A DNA stretch of 64,000 bases from contig OY821614.1 of NCBI GenBank assembly GCA_963682085.1, positions 1,302,001 to 1,366,000 on the forward strand, read 5' to 3'. The DNA is from Thiodubiliella sp900128405 (GTDB taxonomy: Bacteria; Pseudomonadota; Gammaproteobacteria; PS1; Pseudothioglobaceae). The translations under genes and the position numbers were made by a program. The number at the start of each line of letters is the position of its first letter. The stretch's first letter is position 1. The notes beneath the pieces were generated by a model. That model worked only from the letters and a program-made list of their open reading frames with translations, was not told the origin of the DNA and made no database searches. Shown here piece after piece: positions 51,122-60,757 of this stretch.

Positions 51122-52000
51122 TTATTTTCTTACGCCATCTACTCTACACCAGTCGTCTTTTTTCGTTACTTTTAATGCTGAAAAATAGTCGCCATAGGCA
51201 GCTAATATCATCTCCACTTGCTTGTGCAAAATACCCGAAAGCACAAGTTGCCCGCCCGACTTTAACAAGGTAGAAAAATGCACACACAAACCCACCAAAG
51301 GTTGTGCCAAAATATTGGCAATCAATAAATTCGCCTTAACCAATTGCCCTTCGTCATTCGTATGCAGGACGGAAATCTGAGATTCTATTTGATTATTTTT
51401 AATGTTATTTTGCGTAGCAACCACCGCTTGCGGGTCATTATCTACACAAACCGCTTGATTTGCACCCAATTTAACAGCAGCAATTGCCAAAATACCCGTC
51501 CCCGAACCATAATCAATCACGCTTTGCCCAACGGGCGGGTTTTCATCCAAATATTGCAAACACAAATCTGTGGTTTGATGCGTCCCCGTGCCAAATGCCA
51601 GTCCCGGATTCATATCAATTACCACGGCATCACTCGGTAAATGTGCACTACTTTCCCATGATGGACAAATCCAAAGTCGTCTGCCAAATTGCATGGCGTG
51701 AAAATCTTTTTTACACTCATCTTCCCAAACTCGGTCTTTTAATAAAACAAAACTTGCCTCATTAATCGAACAAATACGCTTTAAAGTATCTTTAACATAA
51801 TCTTGGTCGGCACCAACATCAAACAATGCCGTAATCGTTACATTCTGCCACAACGGTGTTTCGCCCACTTTCGGCTCAAAAATCGCATCATCATTAGTAT
51901 CGCTAAAAGTAACTGAAACGCAATCCAGCCCCATTAAAACCTCGCTGATAAAATCCGCCTGCTGTTTTGAAGTATTTAGTGTAAGTTGCATCCAATCCAT
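51122..52000 (-). CDS. prmA: Ribosomal protein L11 methyltransferase
   Basis: A 292-residue SAM methyltransferase that trimethylates L11. The N-terminal domain (MDWMQLTLNTSKQQADFISE) recognises L11. The Rossmann SAM-binding domain has DPGLAFGTGTHQTT-like MNPGLAFGTGTHQTTDLCLQ, VIDYGSGTGILAIAAVKLGA and VCVDNDPQAVVATQNN, followed by LLIANILAQPLVGL. The start may be at 52000 or nine bases inside. It is divergent from the TusE-like gene. Confidence 0.95.
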   Translation of the reverse strand: MDWMQLTLNTSKQQADFISEVLMGLDCVSVTFSDTNDDAIFEPKVGETPLWQNVTITALFDVGADQDYVKDTLKRICSINEASFVLLKDRVWEDECKKDFHAMQFGRRLWICPSWESSAHLPSDAVVIDMNPGLAFGTGTHQTTDLCLQYLDENPPVGQSVIDYGSGTGILAIAAVKLGANQAVCVDNDPQAVVATQNNIKNNQIESQISVLHTNDEGQLVKANLLIANILAQPLVGLCVHFSTLLKSGGQLVLSGILHKQVEMILAAYGDYFSALKVTKKDDWCRVDGVRK

Positions 52001-52092
52001 AACCGCTAAATTATACCCTTATAAAAACCAAGCAAATGGGTTGGGTAATTAACTATAATATGCTTTTAATCACTATATTAGGGAAAATAAAA

Positions 52093-52383
52093 ATGGCACT
52101 AGAAAGAACAGGAAATGGATATTTGGTTGACCCAACTATTTGGAACGAAGAAATTATGCTTGAAATGGCAAAAGAAGACGACATAGAATTAACTGAAAGC
52201 ATGATAACCCAAATCATGGCTGCCAGAGAGTATTTTGCAGAAAACTCATCAGTTCCCCCTATCAGAACCTTTGCAAAAGTCGTTGGCATTGATAAAAAAA
52301 TCTTATTCAAAGAATGGCTAACAGGCCCAATGAAGCCTATCACTAAATATGGTGGAATGCCACAACCAACGGGTTGCGTTTAA
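52093..52383 (+). CDS. tusE: DsrC/TusE-family protein with a single C-terminal cysteine
   Basis: A 96-residue relative of the operon's DsrC. Shared features are NGYLVDPTIWNEEIMLEMAK, a central helical domain (EYFAENSSVPPIRTFAKVVG) and a C-terminal GGMPQPTGCV. Only the last Cys (CysA) is kept; the CysB position is Thr. That is the pattern of TusE, the sulfur acceptor in tRNA 2-thiolation. The ATG at 52093 is chosen over an upstream frame that has no family sequence. It is alone between prmA and a terminator. Confidence 0.87.
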   Translation: MALERTGNGYLVDPTIWNEEIMLEMAKEDDIELTESMITQIMAAREYFAENSSVPPIRTFAKVVGIDKKILFKEWLTGPMKPITKYGGMPQPTGCV

Positions 52384-52411
52384 TAAGTTAAACATTGGTT
52401 GTTAAACTTAA

Positions 52412-52439
52412 AAAAAACCCGCTTAATGCGGGTTTTTTT
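52412..52439. terminator. Bidirectional rho-independent terminator
   Basis: Stem AAAAAACCCGC / GCGGGTTTTTT with a TTAAT loop, lying between the convergent TusE-like and alaS genes. The A and T runs on either side allow termination in both directions. Confidence 0.88.
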
Positions 52440-52440
52440 A

Positions 52441-52482
52441 TCAACTTAGCAATTTTTTAAACCCAGCCTTAACCTTGCTAGA
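52441..52482. mobile_element. MITE core fragment at the alaS 3' end
   Basis: The sequence TTTAAACCCAGCCTTAACCTTGCTAG matches the inner part of the 162-bp copy (AAACCCAGCCTTAGCCTTGCTAGG) with few changes; only part of the element remains. On the minus strand its first bases read TAG in the alaS frame, so the fragment provides the alaS stop codon. Confidence 0.65.
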
Positions 52483-55078
52483 CTAACAAAGTCTTAATTG
52501 AAGCCAATGCCACATCCAACTTACTTGGATCTGTGCCACCACCCTGTGCCATATCTGGACGACCACCACCTTTGCCGCCAATTTGTTGTGCCACATGGTT
52601 GAGGATTTTTCCTGCTTGATATTTATTAGTTAAGTCTTTTGTTACGCCAGAGACTAGAGAAACTTTATTGTCATTTACGGCGGCTAAAACGATAACTGCC
52701 GAGCCTAATTTGTCTTTGAGTTTGTCGGCAATGTCGCGTAAATCTTTGCCACTCACGCCATCCACGATACTGACAAGTAATTTAACGCCATTAACTTCTT
52801 GTGCTTGACTAATTAAATCATCACCTTGATTACTGGCGAGTTGTTTTTGAAATGAGGCAATTTGTTTTTCTAATTCTTTTTGTTGTTTAATCAATTGTGC
52901 TACTTTTTCTACGGCTTGTGCATTGTTTGACTTTGTCATTTGTGCAATTTGACCCAAACTGTCTTGCGTATGATTGTCAAACTGATAAGCCTCATAACCT
53001 GTCATTGCTTCAATGCGACGCACGCCAGCAGAAACACCACTTTCTGAGGTAATTCTAAACAATCCAATATCTCCTAATTGATTAACATGCGTGCCGCCGC
53101 ACAATTCTACGGAAAAATCCCCTTTACCCATCGTCAAAACACGCACAGTATCACCGTATTTTTCTCCGAATAATGCCATTGCACCTTTCTTTTTAGCAGT
53201 GTCGATATCGGTAACATCGGTATGCACTTCGGTATTACCTAAAATCTTACGGTTAACCATACCTTCAATTTTATCAAGGTCTGATTTGGCAATTATTTCA
53301 TCGTGTGAAAAATCAAAACGCAGTTTTTCACTGTCAACCAACGAACCTTTTTGCGTTACCGTTTCCCCTAAAGTTACCCGTAATGCAGCGTGCAAAAGGT
53401 GCGTGGCTGAGTGGTTTCTGGCAATGCGTTTGCGGGCTTTTTTATCTACATTTGCCTCTAATACATCGCCTACTTTTAACACGCCTTTGGTCAAAACACC
53501 GTGGTGTTCAAATGCACCTGATTTCTGTTTTTGAGTATTGTTAACTGAAAATTCTATTTTTTGGTTAGACAATATGCCACTATCACCCACTTGACCGCCT
53601 GATTCAGCATAAAAACTTGATGCTGTCAAAACCACAATCCCGCATTCACCTGCTTCAATTTTTTCAACCAATTCACCCTCTTTAATTAGCGCTTGCACTG
53701 AAGAGGTATTTTTCAACTGCTTATAACCTAAAAATTCGGTAACTGCACTAACCTCCACACCTTTTTGCGATACTTTAAAATCACCCGCTTGTCTGGCACG
53801 CTCTCTTTGCTTGGTCATTTCCACTTCAAAGCCCGTCATATCAATGGTTAAATTGTGCTCGCGTGCCACATCAGCAGTTAAATCTGCTGGAAAACCAAAA
53901 GTATCATAAAGTTTAAACACCGTTTCACCACTAATTTCACTGCCTTTAAGTTGTGCAATCGCCTCGGTTAAAATTCCCATACCTTGGTCTAGCGTCTGTG
54001 CAAATCGTTGCTCTTCTCGCTTTAATACTTTTTCAACATTGGCTAATACTTTTTTGAGTTCTGGGTAAGCGTCTTTAAGTTCCAACGCCAAAACAGGTGC
54101 CAAACGGTAGAAAAATACTTTATTAATACCAATCTTATGCCCATGACGAATGGCACGACGAATAATACGACGCAACACATAGCCCCGCCCTTCATTCGAT
54201 GGAATAACGCCATCAACCAACATAAAAGCTGTTGAACGAATATGATCGGCAAGCACACGCACTGAGGCGTTATCTGCTTGAATATTGTCATCTTTTGGGG
54301 TTAAGTTGACAATGGCTTTGATTAAAGCTTTAAACCCATCGGTGTCGTAATTGTTGTTTTTATGCTGTAATACTGCCGCCAATCGCTCCAGCCCCATACC
54401 AGTATCTACACAAGGTGCCTCAAGGGGCTTAAGATAACCATCTTCTTGCTTGTCGTATTGGGTAAAAACCAAATTCCAAATTTCTATATAACGGTCACCA
54501 TCTTCATCAGCATGTCCCGGCGGGCCACCTGCAATATCTTCACCATGGTCGTAAAAAATCTCGCTTGAAGGGCCACAAGGTCCAGTATCTCCCATTTGCC
54601 AAAAATTATCCTTGGCACCACAACGAGAAATACGGTTTTTGGGAAAGCCAATTTCGTTAACCCAAATATTTTCCGCTTCATCGTCTTCTTCAAACACGCT
54701 AATCCAAAGCTTTTCTTTTGGCAGTCCGATTTCAACAGTTAAGAACTCCCATGCATATTGAATTGCTTCTCGTTTAAAGTAATCACCGAATGAAAAATTA
54801 CCCAACATTTCAAAAAAAGTATGATGTCGTGCAGTATAACCCACATTTTCTAAATCGTTATGCTTGCCACCTGCACGCACACATCGCTGGCAACTCACTG
54901 CCCGAGTATAAGGGCGTTTTTCCACGCCACTAAATACATCTTTAAACGGCACCATACCAGCATTAACAAATAATAAAGTTTTATCATTATGCGGAATAAG
55001 TGAAGCGCTTGGCTCAATAGTATGCCCTTTTGAGGTGTAAAAATCTAAAAATCTTTGTCGTATTTGTGCAGTTTTCAT
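52478..55078 (-). CDS. alaS: Alanyl-tRNA synthetase
   Basis: A 866-residue class II synthetase. The aminoacylation domain (ASLIPHNDKTLLFVNAGMVP, HHTFFEMLGNFSFGDYFKRE) leads to the editing domain with its zinc motif HSATHLLHAALRVTLG and VELCGGTHVNQLGDIG, then the C-terminal helical and DHHA1 domain (GGGRPDMAQGGGTDPSKLD). The ending ASIKTLLV is shorter than usual and runs into a MITE core fragment that supplies the stop, so the last residues may have been replaced. Confidence 0.96.
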   Translation of the reverse strand: MKTAQIRQRFLDFYTSKGHTIEPSASLIPHNDKTLLFVNAGMVPFKDVFSGVEKRPYTRAVSCQRCVRAGGKHNDLENVGYTARHHTFFEMLGNFSFGDYFKREAIQYAWEFLTVEIGLPKEKLWISVFEEDDEAENIWVNEIGFPKNRISRCGAKDNFWQMGDTGPCGPSSEIFYDHGEDIAGGPPGHADEDGDRYIEIWNLVFTQYDKQEDGYLKPLEAPCVDTGMGLERLAAVLQHKNNNYDTDGFKALIKAIVNLTPKDDNIQADNASVRVLADHIRSTAFMLVDGVIPSNEGRGYVLRRIIRRAIRHGHKIGINKVFFYRLAPVLALELKDAYPELKKVLANVEKVLKREEQRFAQTLDQGMGILTEAIAQLKGSEISGETVFKLYDTFGFPADLTADVAREHNLTIDMTGFEVEMTKQRERARQAGDFKVSQKGVEVSAVTEFLGYKQLKNTSSVQALIKEGELVEKIEAGECGIVVLTASSFYAESGGQVGDSGILSNQKIEFSVNNTQKQKSGAFEHHGVLTKGVLKVGDVLEANVDKKARKRIARNHSATHLLHAALRVTLGETVTQKGSLVDSEKLRFDFSHDEIIAKSDLDKIEGMVNRKILGNTEVHTDVTDIDTAKKKGAMALFGEKYGDTVRVLTMGKGDFSVELCGGTHVNQLGDIGLFRITSESGVSAGVRRIEAMTGYEAYQFDNHTQDSLGQIAQMTKSNNAQAVEKVAQLIKQQKELEKQIASFQKQLASNQGDDLISQAQEVNGVKLLVSIVDGVSGKDLRDIADKLKDKLGSAVIVLAAVNDNKVSLVSGVTKDLTNKYQAGKILNHVAQQIGGKGGGRPDMAQGGGTDPSKLDVALASIKTLLV

Positions 55079-55087
55079 AACGCGTAA

Positions 55088-55696
55088 TTATATAGAAATG
55101 TCGCCTGCACCTTGACGGATAATTTCAATATTACCCGATGATAAATCAATTACCGTGGTTGGATCTGGCAAACAATAACCATCATCAATAATCATATCTA
55201 CTTGATTTTCTAACACTTCGCACACATCTTGAATATCATAAAACTCATAACCCTCAAGAATCAGGGAAACACTCATTAATGGCGCATCAAGCAAATCAAG
55301 AATGGCTTGCACCACATTGTGCGTAGAAATCCTTAGTCCAATGGTTTTTTTCTTAGGATGCAGCAAGCGTTTTGGCACATCGCGTGTGCCTTGTAAAATG
55401 AAGGTATAAGCCCCTGGCAAAACCTTCTTTAACAAACGAAAGGCATTATTGTCCAATTTGGCATACTCGCCGATATGCGATAAATCCCGCATCATCAAGG
55501 TAAAGTCATGGCGTTTTGATAAATTACGAATACGCCGAATGCGCGCCAAACCCTCTTTATTGCCCAATGCTGTGCCTAACGCATAACCCGAATCAGTCGG
55601 ATAAGCAATCACACTACCTGCATTTAATTCATCCACCACTTGTTTAATCAAACGATTTTGTGGATTTTGTGGATGAATTTCCAATAATTTTGCCAT
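55088..55696 (-). CDS. yciO: YciO-family protein (Sua5/YrdC fold)
   Basis: A 202-residue protein of the YrdC/Sua5 fold. Features: LLEIHPQNPQNRLIKQVVDE, SVIAYPTDSGYALGTALGNK, RKRDFTLM-like SKRHDFTLMMRDLSHIGEYA, LLKKVLPGAYTFILQGTRDV and TIGLRISTHNVVQAILDLLD. YciO is the paralogue of the t6A enzyme TsaC; its own substrate is less clear. The start at MAKLLEIHP overlaps the stop of the PHP gene upstream, and the YciO/PHP pair is also kept together in E. coli. Confidence 0.87.
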   Translation of the reverse strand: MAKLLEIHPQNPQNRLIKQVVDELNAGSVIAYPTDSGYALGTALGNKEGLARIRRIRNLSKRHDFTLMMRDLSHIGEYAKLDNNAFRLLKKVLPGAYTFILQGTRDVPKRLLHPKKKTIGLRISTHNVVQAILDLLDAPLMSVSLILEGYEFYDIQDVCEVLENQVDMIIDDGYCLPDPTTVIDLSSGNIEIIRQGAGDISI

Positions 55697-56520
55697 CACC
55701 ATTCCCTCCACAATGCTTTATCAGAATTAGGAAAATCCTTCAAATGTCCAATTTTAATCCTTTGATTATTCCAACCATGATAATCCGAACCACAAGAATA
55801 CAACAAATCATATTCATCCGCCCACTTAGACACTAACGCAATGTCTTCATCTGTGCTATGAGCAGTTACAACTTCTACCCCATCAAGTCCTGCATTAGAC
55901 AAATGAGAAAGCATTCGCTGCACTTTAGTCTGTGTCATACGATAACGCAAAGGATGTGCCAATACTGCCACACCACCAGCGGTATGAATCCACGCAATCA
56001 CCTCATCAAACTGTGCCCATTTTCCACCAACACCACCCGGTTTTTTTCCTGTTAAAAATCGTCTAAATACAGATTTCATATCCTTGCAAATCCCTTCTTG
56101 AATGAGCATTTGTGCAAAATGCGTGCGTGTTAGCATATCAGTTTTAGCAAGTGCTTGAGTTTTTTCCATCGCACCTACCACACCTGCACCGCCTAAACTG
56201 CGTGCCATTTTTTCAGCTCTCATTTTACGAAAATCTTGATGTTGTATCAGCCCCGCCTGCAAAGTCGGGTTGTCTTTATCAATATTCAACCCGATAATAT
56301 GAAGAGTCATATTGCTCCACATCGTTGATATTTCAACACCGTGAATCAATTTAATTTGTTGGCTATTCGCCTCTTGTTGTGCTTCGTCCAACCCATTAGT
56401 TGTATCATGGTCAGTCAATGCAAACATCTCACAACCCGACTCTTTCGCTAAACGCACTACTTCATTGGGCGATAGAACGCCATCGGAATAATAAGAGTGG
56501 TTGTGTAAATCAATTGTCAT
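55696..56520 (-). CDS. rnm: PHP-domain phosphoesterase, RNase AM type
   Basis: A 274-residue PHP-fold phosphoesterase of the YciV/TrpH group, now known as RNase AM (5'-3' exonuclease acting on RNA 5' ends and 3',5'-bisphosphate nucleotides). Metal residues are visible in IDLHNHSYYSDGVLSPNEVV, FALTDHDTTNGLDEA, VAVLAHPLRYRMT and GSDYHGWNNQ. The start MTIDLHNH at 56520 is preferred, with yciO following in operon. It is divergent from glmS. Confidence 0.88.
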   Translation of the reverse strand: MTIDLHNHSYYSDGVLSPNEVVRLAKESGCEMFALTDHDTTNGLDEAQQEANSQQIKLIHGVEISTMWSNMTLHIIGLNIDKDNPTLQAGLIQHQDFRKMRAEKMARSLGGAGVVGAMEKTQALAKTDMLTRTHFAQMLIQEGICKDMKSVFRRFLTGKKPGGVGGKWAQFDEVIAWIHTAGGVAVLAHPLRYRMTQTKVQRMLSHLSNAGLDGVEVVTAHSTDEDIALVSKWADEYDLLYSCGSDYHGWNNQRIKIGHLKDFPNSDKALWREW

Positions 56521-56573
56521 AAGCGCTATTATATTGACTATAATTTCTAACATTAATCTTAATTATTATTTGT

Positions 56574-58415
56574 ATGTGTGGAATTGTTGGTGGCATCTAT
56601 CAAAACAACATTATACCTCTCTTAGTTGATGGGCTTAAACACCTAGAATATCGGGGTTATGACTCGGCAGGCTTGGTTGTATTAACAGACGATAATATGC
56701 TACAACGCATCAGAGCAACAGGCAAAGTTGTTAACCTTGAAAACAACATTAATTCAACAACCATCAATGGCACAATTGGCATTGCTCATACCCGTTGGGC
56801 AACACACGGAAAACCCACCACAAGAAATGCCCACCCACATATTTGCAATGACAACATCGGCGTAGTGCATAACGGCATTATTGAAAATTTTTTAGCCCTC
56901 AAAACTGAGCAACAAACACACGGCTATAATTTCACCTCAGATACCGATACCGAAGTCATTGCACACGCAATCCATTACGCATTAAAAGACTGTGACACCT
57001 TATTAGAAGCCGTGCAAAAAGCCGTTACCTCATTTGAGGGTGCATACAGCATTGGTGTAATTTCCCCAACAAGCCCAGAACATATTATTGCCGCCAGAAG
57101 TGGTTCACCTTTGGTTATTGGACTGAGTAATCAAGGTAATTTTATCGCCTCAGACCAAATGGCATTGCTGAGTATTACTAAGCAATTTATCTTTTTAGAA
57201 GAAGGTGATATCGCCGATATTACACTAGATTCTATTACTATTTTTGACAAAAACGGCACGCAAGTAAAACGGGCAATCAAAACCTCAAAACTCACACATG
57301 GACAAACTTCAAAAGGTGACTATGCACACTATATGCAAAAAGAAATTTTTGAACAACCCCAAGCCATTGGCGATACTTTAGAGTCTCGCATTACTAAAAA
57401 TCAAGTATTAATATCAGCATTTGGACATAATGCCGAAACAATATTTAAAAAAGTTGAGCACATACAAATTATTGCTTGTGGCACCAGTTACAACGCAGGT
57501 TTAGTGGCTAAATATTGGCTTGAAGACATCGCCAAAATACCCACTCACATTGAAGTCGCCAGCGAATATCGCTATCGCAACCCCCTTATTTTAAACAACA
57601 CTCTATTTGTTACCATCTCCCAAAGTGGCGAAACAGCCGACACCCTAGAGGCACTTAAAGCAGTAAAAAAACGCAACAAAAACATCCACTCTCTCACCAT
57701 CTGCAACAGTGCCGAATCAAGCCTAACCCGTGAATCAGAACTCACCTTCCTTACCCACGCTGGCATAGAAATCGGTGTCGCTAGCACCAAGGCATTCACC
57801 ACACAACTGGTAGCATTAGCACTACTGTCTGTTGCCATTGGCAAATGTCGCAATCAAATATCCACAGAACAAGAAACCATCATTGTCAACGGATTAAAAC
57901 GCCTACCCAATTTAATCGCAAAAACCTTAAAACAAGAGCCACAAATTATCACATTAGCTAAAACCTTTAAAAACAAATTTAACGCCCTATTCCTAGGCAG
58001 AGGTGCCATGCACGCCATCGCCATGGAAGGTGCACTCAAACTCAAAGAAATTAGCTACATCCACGCCGAAGCCTACCCTGCTGGCGAACTCAAACACGGC
58101 CCAATTGCCCTAATTGACAAAGACACGCCCGTTATTGCCATTGCCCCAAATGATGAACTACTAGACAAATTAAAATCCAACTTGCAAGAAGTCAAATCCC
58201 GTGGATCTCAAATGATTGTATTCGAAGACGAAGCCTCAAATGTAGAACCCATGGAAGGTATGAGTATTATCCCCACCACCCACAATTTAGGGCGTATCAC
58301 TGCACCCATTATCTTCACCATTCCCCTGCAATTATTAAGCTACCATGTAGCACTCACCAAAGGCACAAATGTAGATCAACCTCGTAATTTAGCCAAATCA
58401 GTTACCGTGGAATGA
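56574..58415 (+). CDS. glmS: Glutamine-fructose-6-phosphate aminotransferase
   Basis: A 613-residue enzyme that makes glucosamine-6-phosphate for peptidoglycan and LPS. The N-terminal glutaminase has the nucleophile Cys2 in MCGIVGGIYQ, then HTRWATHGKPTTRNAHPH. Two SIS isomerase domains follow (IIACGTSYNAGLVAKYWLED, ASEYRYRNP, VTISQSGETADTLEALKAVK and GVASTKAFTTQLVALALL). The end is NLAKSVTVE. It overlaps the 3' end of the TolC-like gene by 14 bases, convergently. No glmS ribozyme was seen. Confidence 0.97.
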   Translation: MCGIVGGIYQNNIIPLLVDGLKHLEYRGYDSAGLVVLTDDNMLQRIRATGKVVNLENNINSTTINGTIGIAHTRWATHGKPTTRNAHPHICNDNIGVVHNGIIENFLALKTEQQTHGYNFTSDTDTEVIAHAIHYALKDCDTLLEAVQKAVTSFEGAYSIGVISPTSPEHIIAARSGSPLVIGLSNQGNFIASDQMALLSITKQFIFLEEGDIADITLDSITIFDKNGTQVKRAIKTSKLTHGQTSKGDYAHYMQKEIFEQPQAIGDTLESRITKNQVLISAFGHNAETIFKKVEHIQIIACGTSYNAGLVAKYWLEDIAKIPTHIEVASEYRYRNPLILNNTLFVTISQSGETADTLEALKAVKKRNKNIHSLTICNSAESSLTRESELTFLTHAGIEIGVASTKAFTTQLVALALLSVAIGKCRNQISTEQETIIVNGLKRLPNLIAKTLKQEPQIITLAKTFKNKFNALFLGRGAMHAIAMEGALKLKEISYIHAEAYPAGELKHGPIALIDKDTPVIAIAPNDELLDKLKSNLQEVKSRGSQMIVFEDEASNVEPMEGMSIIPTTHNLGRITAPIIFTIPLQLLSYHVALTKGTNVDQPRNLAKSVTVE

Positions 58416-59850
58416 CATTAAATTTAGGCAAGACTCTATCGAGTTTATCGTTATATTTGAGTAAACTTTTTTGATAGCCTGTTAGTGCTTTAATATAGCC
58501 TAATTCAACATCGAATTTTTCTTTATAAGCATCAATTAAGTCTGTGATAGTAATGGATTTCCCGAGATAACTCGTGTGTGCTAAATTAGATTCATTATTG
58601 ACATTGGCGATTAATTTTTGATATTCGTTAAGTGATTTTTTTGCCAAACGCAATTTAACAATCAGTGCTTGTGCATCTGAAAGAATATCCTTTAATTTAT
58701 TGCTGTAATCTATGTTGAGTTTTCGCAAATTTAATTGTGCCACATGAATGTCTTTTTTATTATTAACATCAGTGCCAATTGGCATAGAAAAATTAAGTCC
58801 AGCAGTATAAAGAACGCTCTTACTCTTATAATCTGTAGTCATTGTATTGCCTTTATTGTCATTTATTTCAGCACTGATATTAAAATCTAGTTTATAAAGA
58901 GATTGATTGTTGTGATAATCTAAATCAATCTTTTTTAAACGCCTGTCAATTTCAATTTTTAACAAAGTTCGGACATTGTGTTGTAAATATTGTGTCAGAT
59001 TGGATATGATTTTTGGGCGTTTATTGGTATTTATTTCTGGATTCTCAGTCCATAAACTTGAATCATTTAACATACTAACTAGCACTTTTTTTAAAGACTG
59101 CAATTTACTATCATTGCTTAAAATATCTTGATTTACCAATAAAATTGCTGTATTTAATTTTGATTTATCTTTCGCCTCATTCACTTTAATCGCCTTTAAC
59201 ATACTTTTATAATCTTGATAAATTTCAGCATTTTTTTGATAAAAATTCCAATCAATATACTGCCTTAAACGACCCACTAAAAACTTCTCCTGAGCATCGT
59301 TAAAATCAAATTTCTCACGCTCTAAATCCAAAATATCACGATGATAAGTCTTTAGCCCTGATGCATTACTATCATGCTTTAATAAAGGATATTTGTAATT
59401 AACGCTGTAAACATTATCAAAAGTAGTAACATTATATTCAGCATTTTTACCCGTGTAAATTTCATCCTTCTTATAGCGTGTTATGTCAGTATCTGGAATT
59501 GAGCGCGTGGCTTTGAATGTTAAGCTAGAGGGATTGGATAAAAATCGTTTTCCAACGCCAATACCGATTGCTTGAGTGTTTTTAAGGCGATGCTTTTCAT
59601 AAACTTTTGTGGAGGTGGTATCCTTTTCTATATCGTAATAACTACTTGATAACAATGCACCCAAAGTGGCATTCCAATTTGCATAACTTGCCTTACTTGT
59701 CTCTAATTCTAATTGCTTAATCGTTACATAAATTTGGTCTTTTTCAAAATTTTCATCTTGATTTATTACTTTTTCGATAAATTCTTGCTCGGTTAATGCC
59801 AATGTATTAACTGCAAATAAAAGTAAGAAAATATAAATACTATTCTTCAT
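58402..59850 (-). CDS. TolC-like outer membrane efflux protein
   Basis: A 482-residue protein with a Sec signal (MKNSIYIFLLLFAVNTLALT) and the OEP fold: long helices alternating with beta segments. Two homologous halves are visible, and the C-terminal half has TAGLNFSMPIGTDVNNKKDI and SLNEYQKLIANVNNESNLAH. No ABC or RND partner genes are adjacent, so its transport role is unknown. It is strikingly rich in Lys, Asp and Asn, like other genes of this genome. Confidence 0.82.
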   Translation of the reverse strand: MKNSIYIFLLLFAVNTLALTEQEFIEKVINQDENFEKDQIYVTIKQLELETSKASYANWNATLGALLSSSYYDIEKDTTSTKVYEKHRLKNTQAIGIGVGKRFLSNPSSLTFKATRSIPDTDITRYKKDEIYTGKNAEYNVTTFDNVYSVNYKYPLLKHDSNASGLKTYHRDILDLEREKFDFNDAQEKFLVGRLRQYIDWNFYQKNAEIYQDYKSMLKAIKVNEAKDKSKLNTAILLVNQDILSNDSKLQSLKKVLVSMLNDSSLWTENPEINTNKRPKIISNLTQYLQHNVRTLLKIEIDRRLKKIDLDYHNNQSLYKLDFNISAEINDNKGNTMTTDYKSKSVLYTAGLNFSMPIGTDVNNKKDIHVAQLNLRKLNIDYSNKLKDILSDAQALIVKLRLAKKSLNEYQKLIANVNNESNLAHTSYLGKSITITDLIDAYKEKFDVELGYIKALTGYQKSLLKYNDKLDRVLPKFNVIPR

Positions 59851-59939
59851 TTTTTTATTTTATAACATCATAACAATCCTAAGTAACAATCTAAAACTTC
59901 TTATTTCAAACCCGTTAAATTAAAAAAATCGGAATAAAA

Positions 59940-60078
59940 AATAAACTAAATACAAATAATCGGAAAAATTCAATTTTTTCCGATTGAGTAATTTTCTTAA
60001 CTCTTTTCCTAGCAAGACTAAGATTGGATTTAAAAACTTGCAAATAAGTATGAATTATTCCTATTTACCAAAGGCCTT
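59940..60078. mobile_element. Degenerate MITE copy
   Basis: AATTCAATTTTT, TCCTAGCAAGACTAAG, GGATTTAAAA and a right end TTTACCAAAGGCC match the 162-bp element in reverse order, with many substitutions. An 11-bp perfect stem AATCGGAAAAA / TTTTTCCGATT (59958-59985) has formed inside. The ends are poorly defined. It fills the spacer between the TolC-like and HAD genes. Confidence 0.65.
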
Positions 60079-60097
60079 AAATAAACAAATCTAAATA

Positions 60098-60751
60098 TTA
60101 AGTCCAGTCCATACATTGCCAGTTTTTTTGTTGGGCAATGGCCAATAGTTTTTTATCACCGTGCACAACAATAGGATTGTCCACCAATTCCAACAATGGC
60201 AAGTCGTTATGTGAATCGGAGTAGAAATAAGCACCGCTTAGGGTTTCGTTATGCTCTTTGCACCATTGTTTGAGTTTGTGGACTTTGCCGATTTGGAAGC
60301 AGGGGATGCCTGAAACTTTGCCATTAAATTTACCCTTTACCATTTCAGGCTCGGTGGCTAATAATTCATTGATGCCATAAGCTTGGGCAATTGGGCGGGT
60401 AACAAATGAATTGGTGGCAGTAATGACCAGCGTTCTATCACCATTTTTTTTATGTATATCCACTACTTTTTTAGCTTTTTCTAAAAAGATTGGTTGGATT
60501 TTTTCTAGCATAAATTGCTGATGCCATTTATTGAGTTGCTTGATGGAATTATTCGCTAGAGGGCTTAGGCAAAATTCTAAATATTGATTAATGTCTAATT
60601 CACCTTTAGCGTAATCATCAAAAAATATTTGATTTTTCTTTTGATATTCCTTGGCATTAACGGCACCAATTTCAGTCAAAAACTCACCCCACAAAAAATC
60701 GCTATCACCCCCTAATAGGGTTCTGTCCAAATCAAATAATGCTAACGCCAT
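60098..60751 (-). CDS. HAD-superfamily IB phosphatase
   Basis: A 217-residue HAD hydrolase with subfamily IB features: ALFDLDRTLLGGDSDFLWGE (DxDxT), TLVITATNSFVTRPIAQAYG and the C-terminal GAYFYSDSHNDLPLLELVDN (DxxND). Related proteins dephosphorylate phosphoserine or sugar phosphates; the substrate is not clear. The end NWQCMDWT is short. It lies seven bases after hemL and may be its operon partner. Confidence 0.87.
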   Translation of the reverse strand: MALALFDLDRTLLGGDSDFLWGEFLTEIGAVNAKEYQKKNQIFFDDYAKGELDINQYLEFCLSPLANNSIKQLNKWHQQFMLEKIQPIFLEKAKKVVDIHKKNGDRTLVITATNSFVTRPIAQAYGINELLATEPEMVKGKFNGKVSGIPCFQIGKVHKLKQWCKEHNETLSGAYFYSDSHNDLPLLELVDNPIVVHGDKKLLAIAQQKNWQCMDWT

Positions 60752-60757
60752 AATGCT

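Noticed and set aside
56521..56573. glmS ribozyme or riboswitch before glmS
   Set aside because: The spacer is only about 50 bases and holds no such structure.
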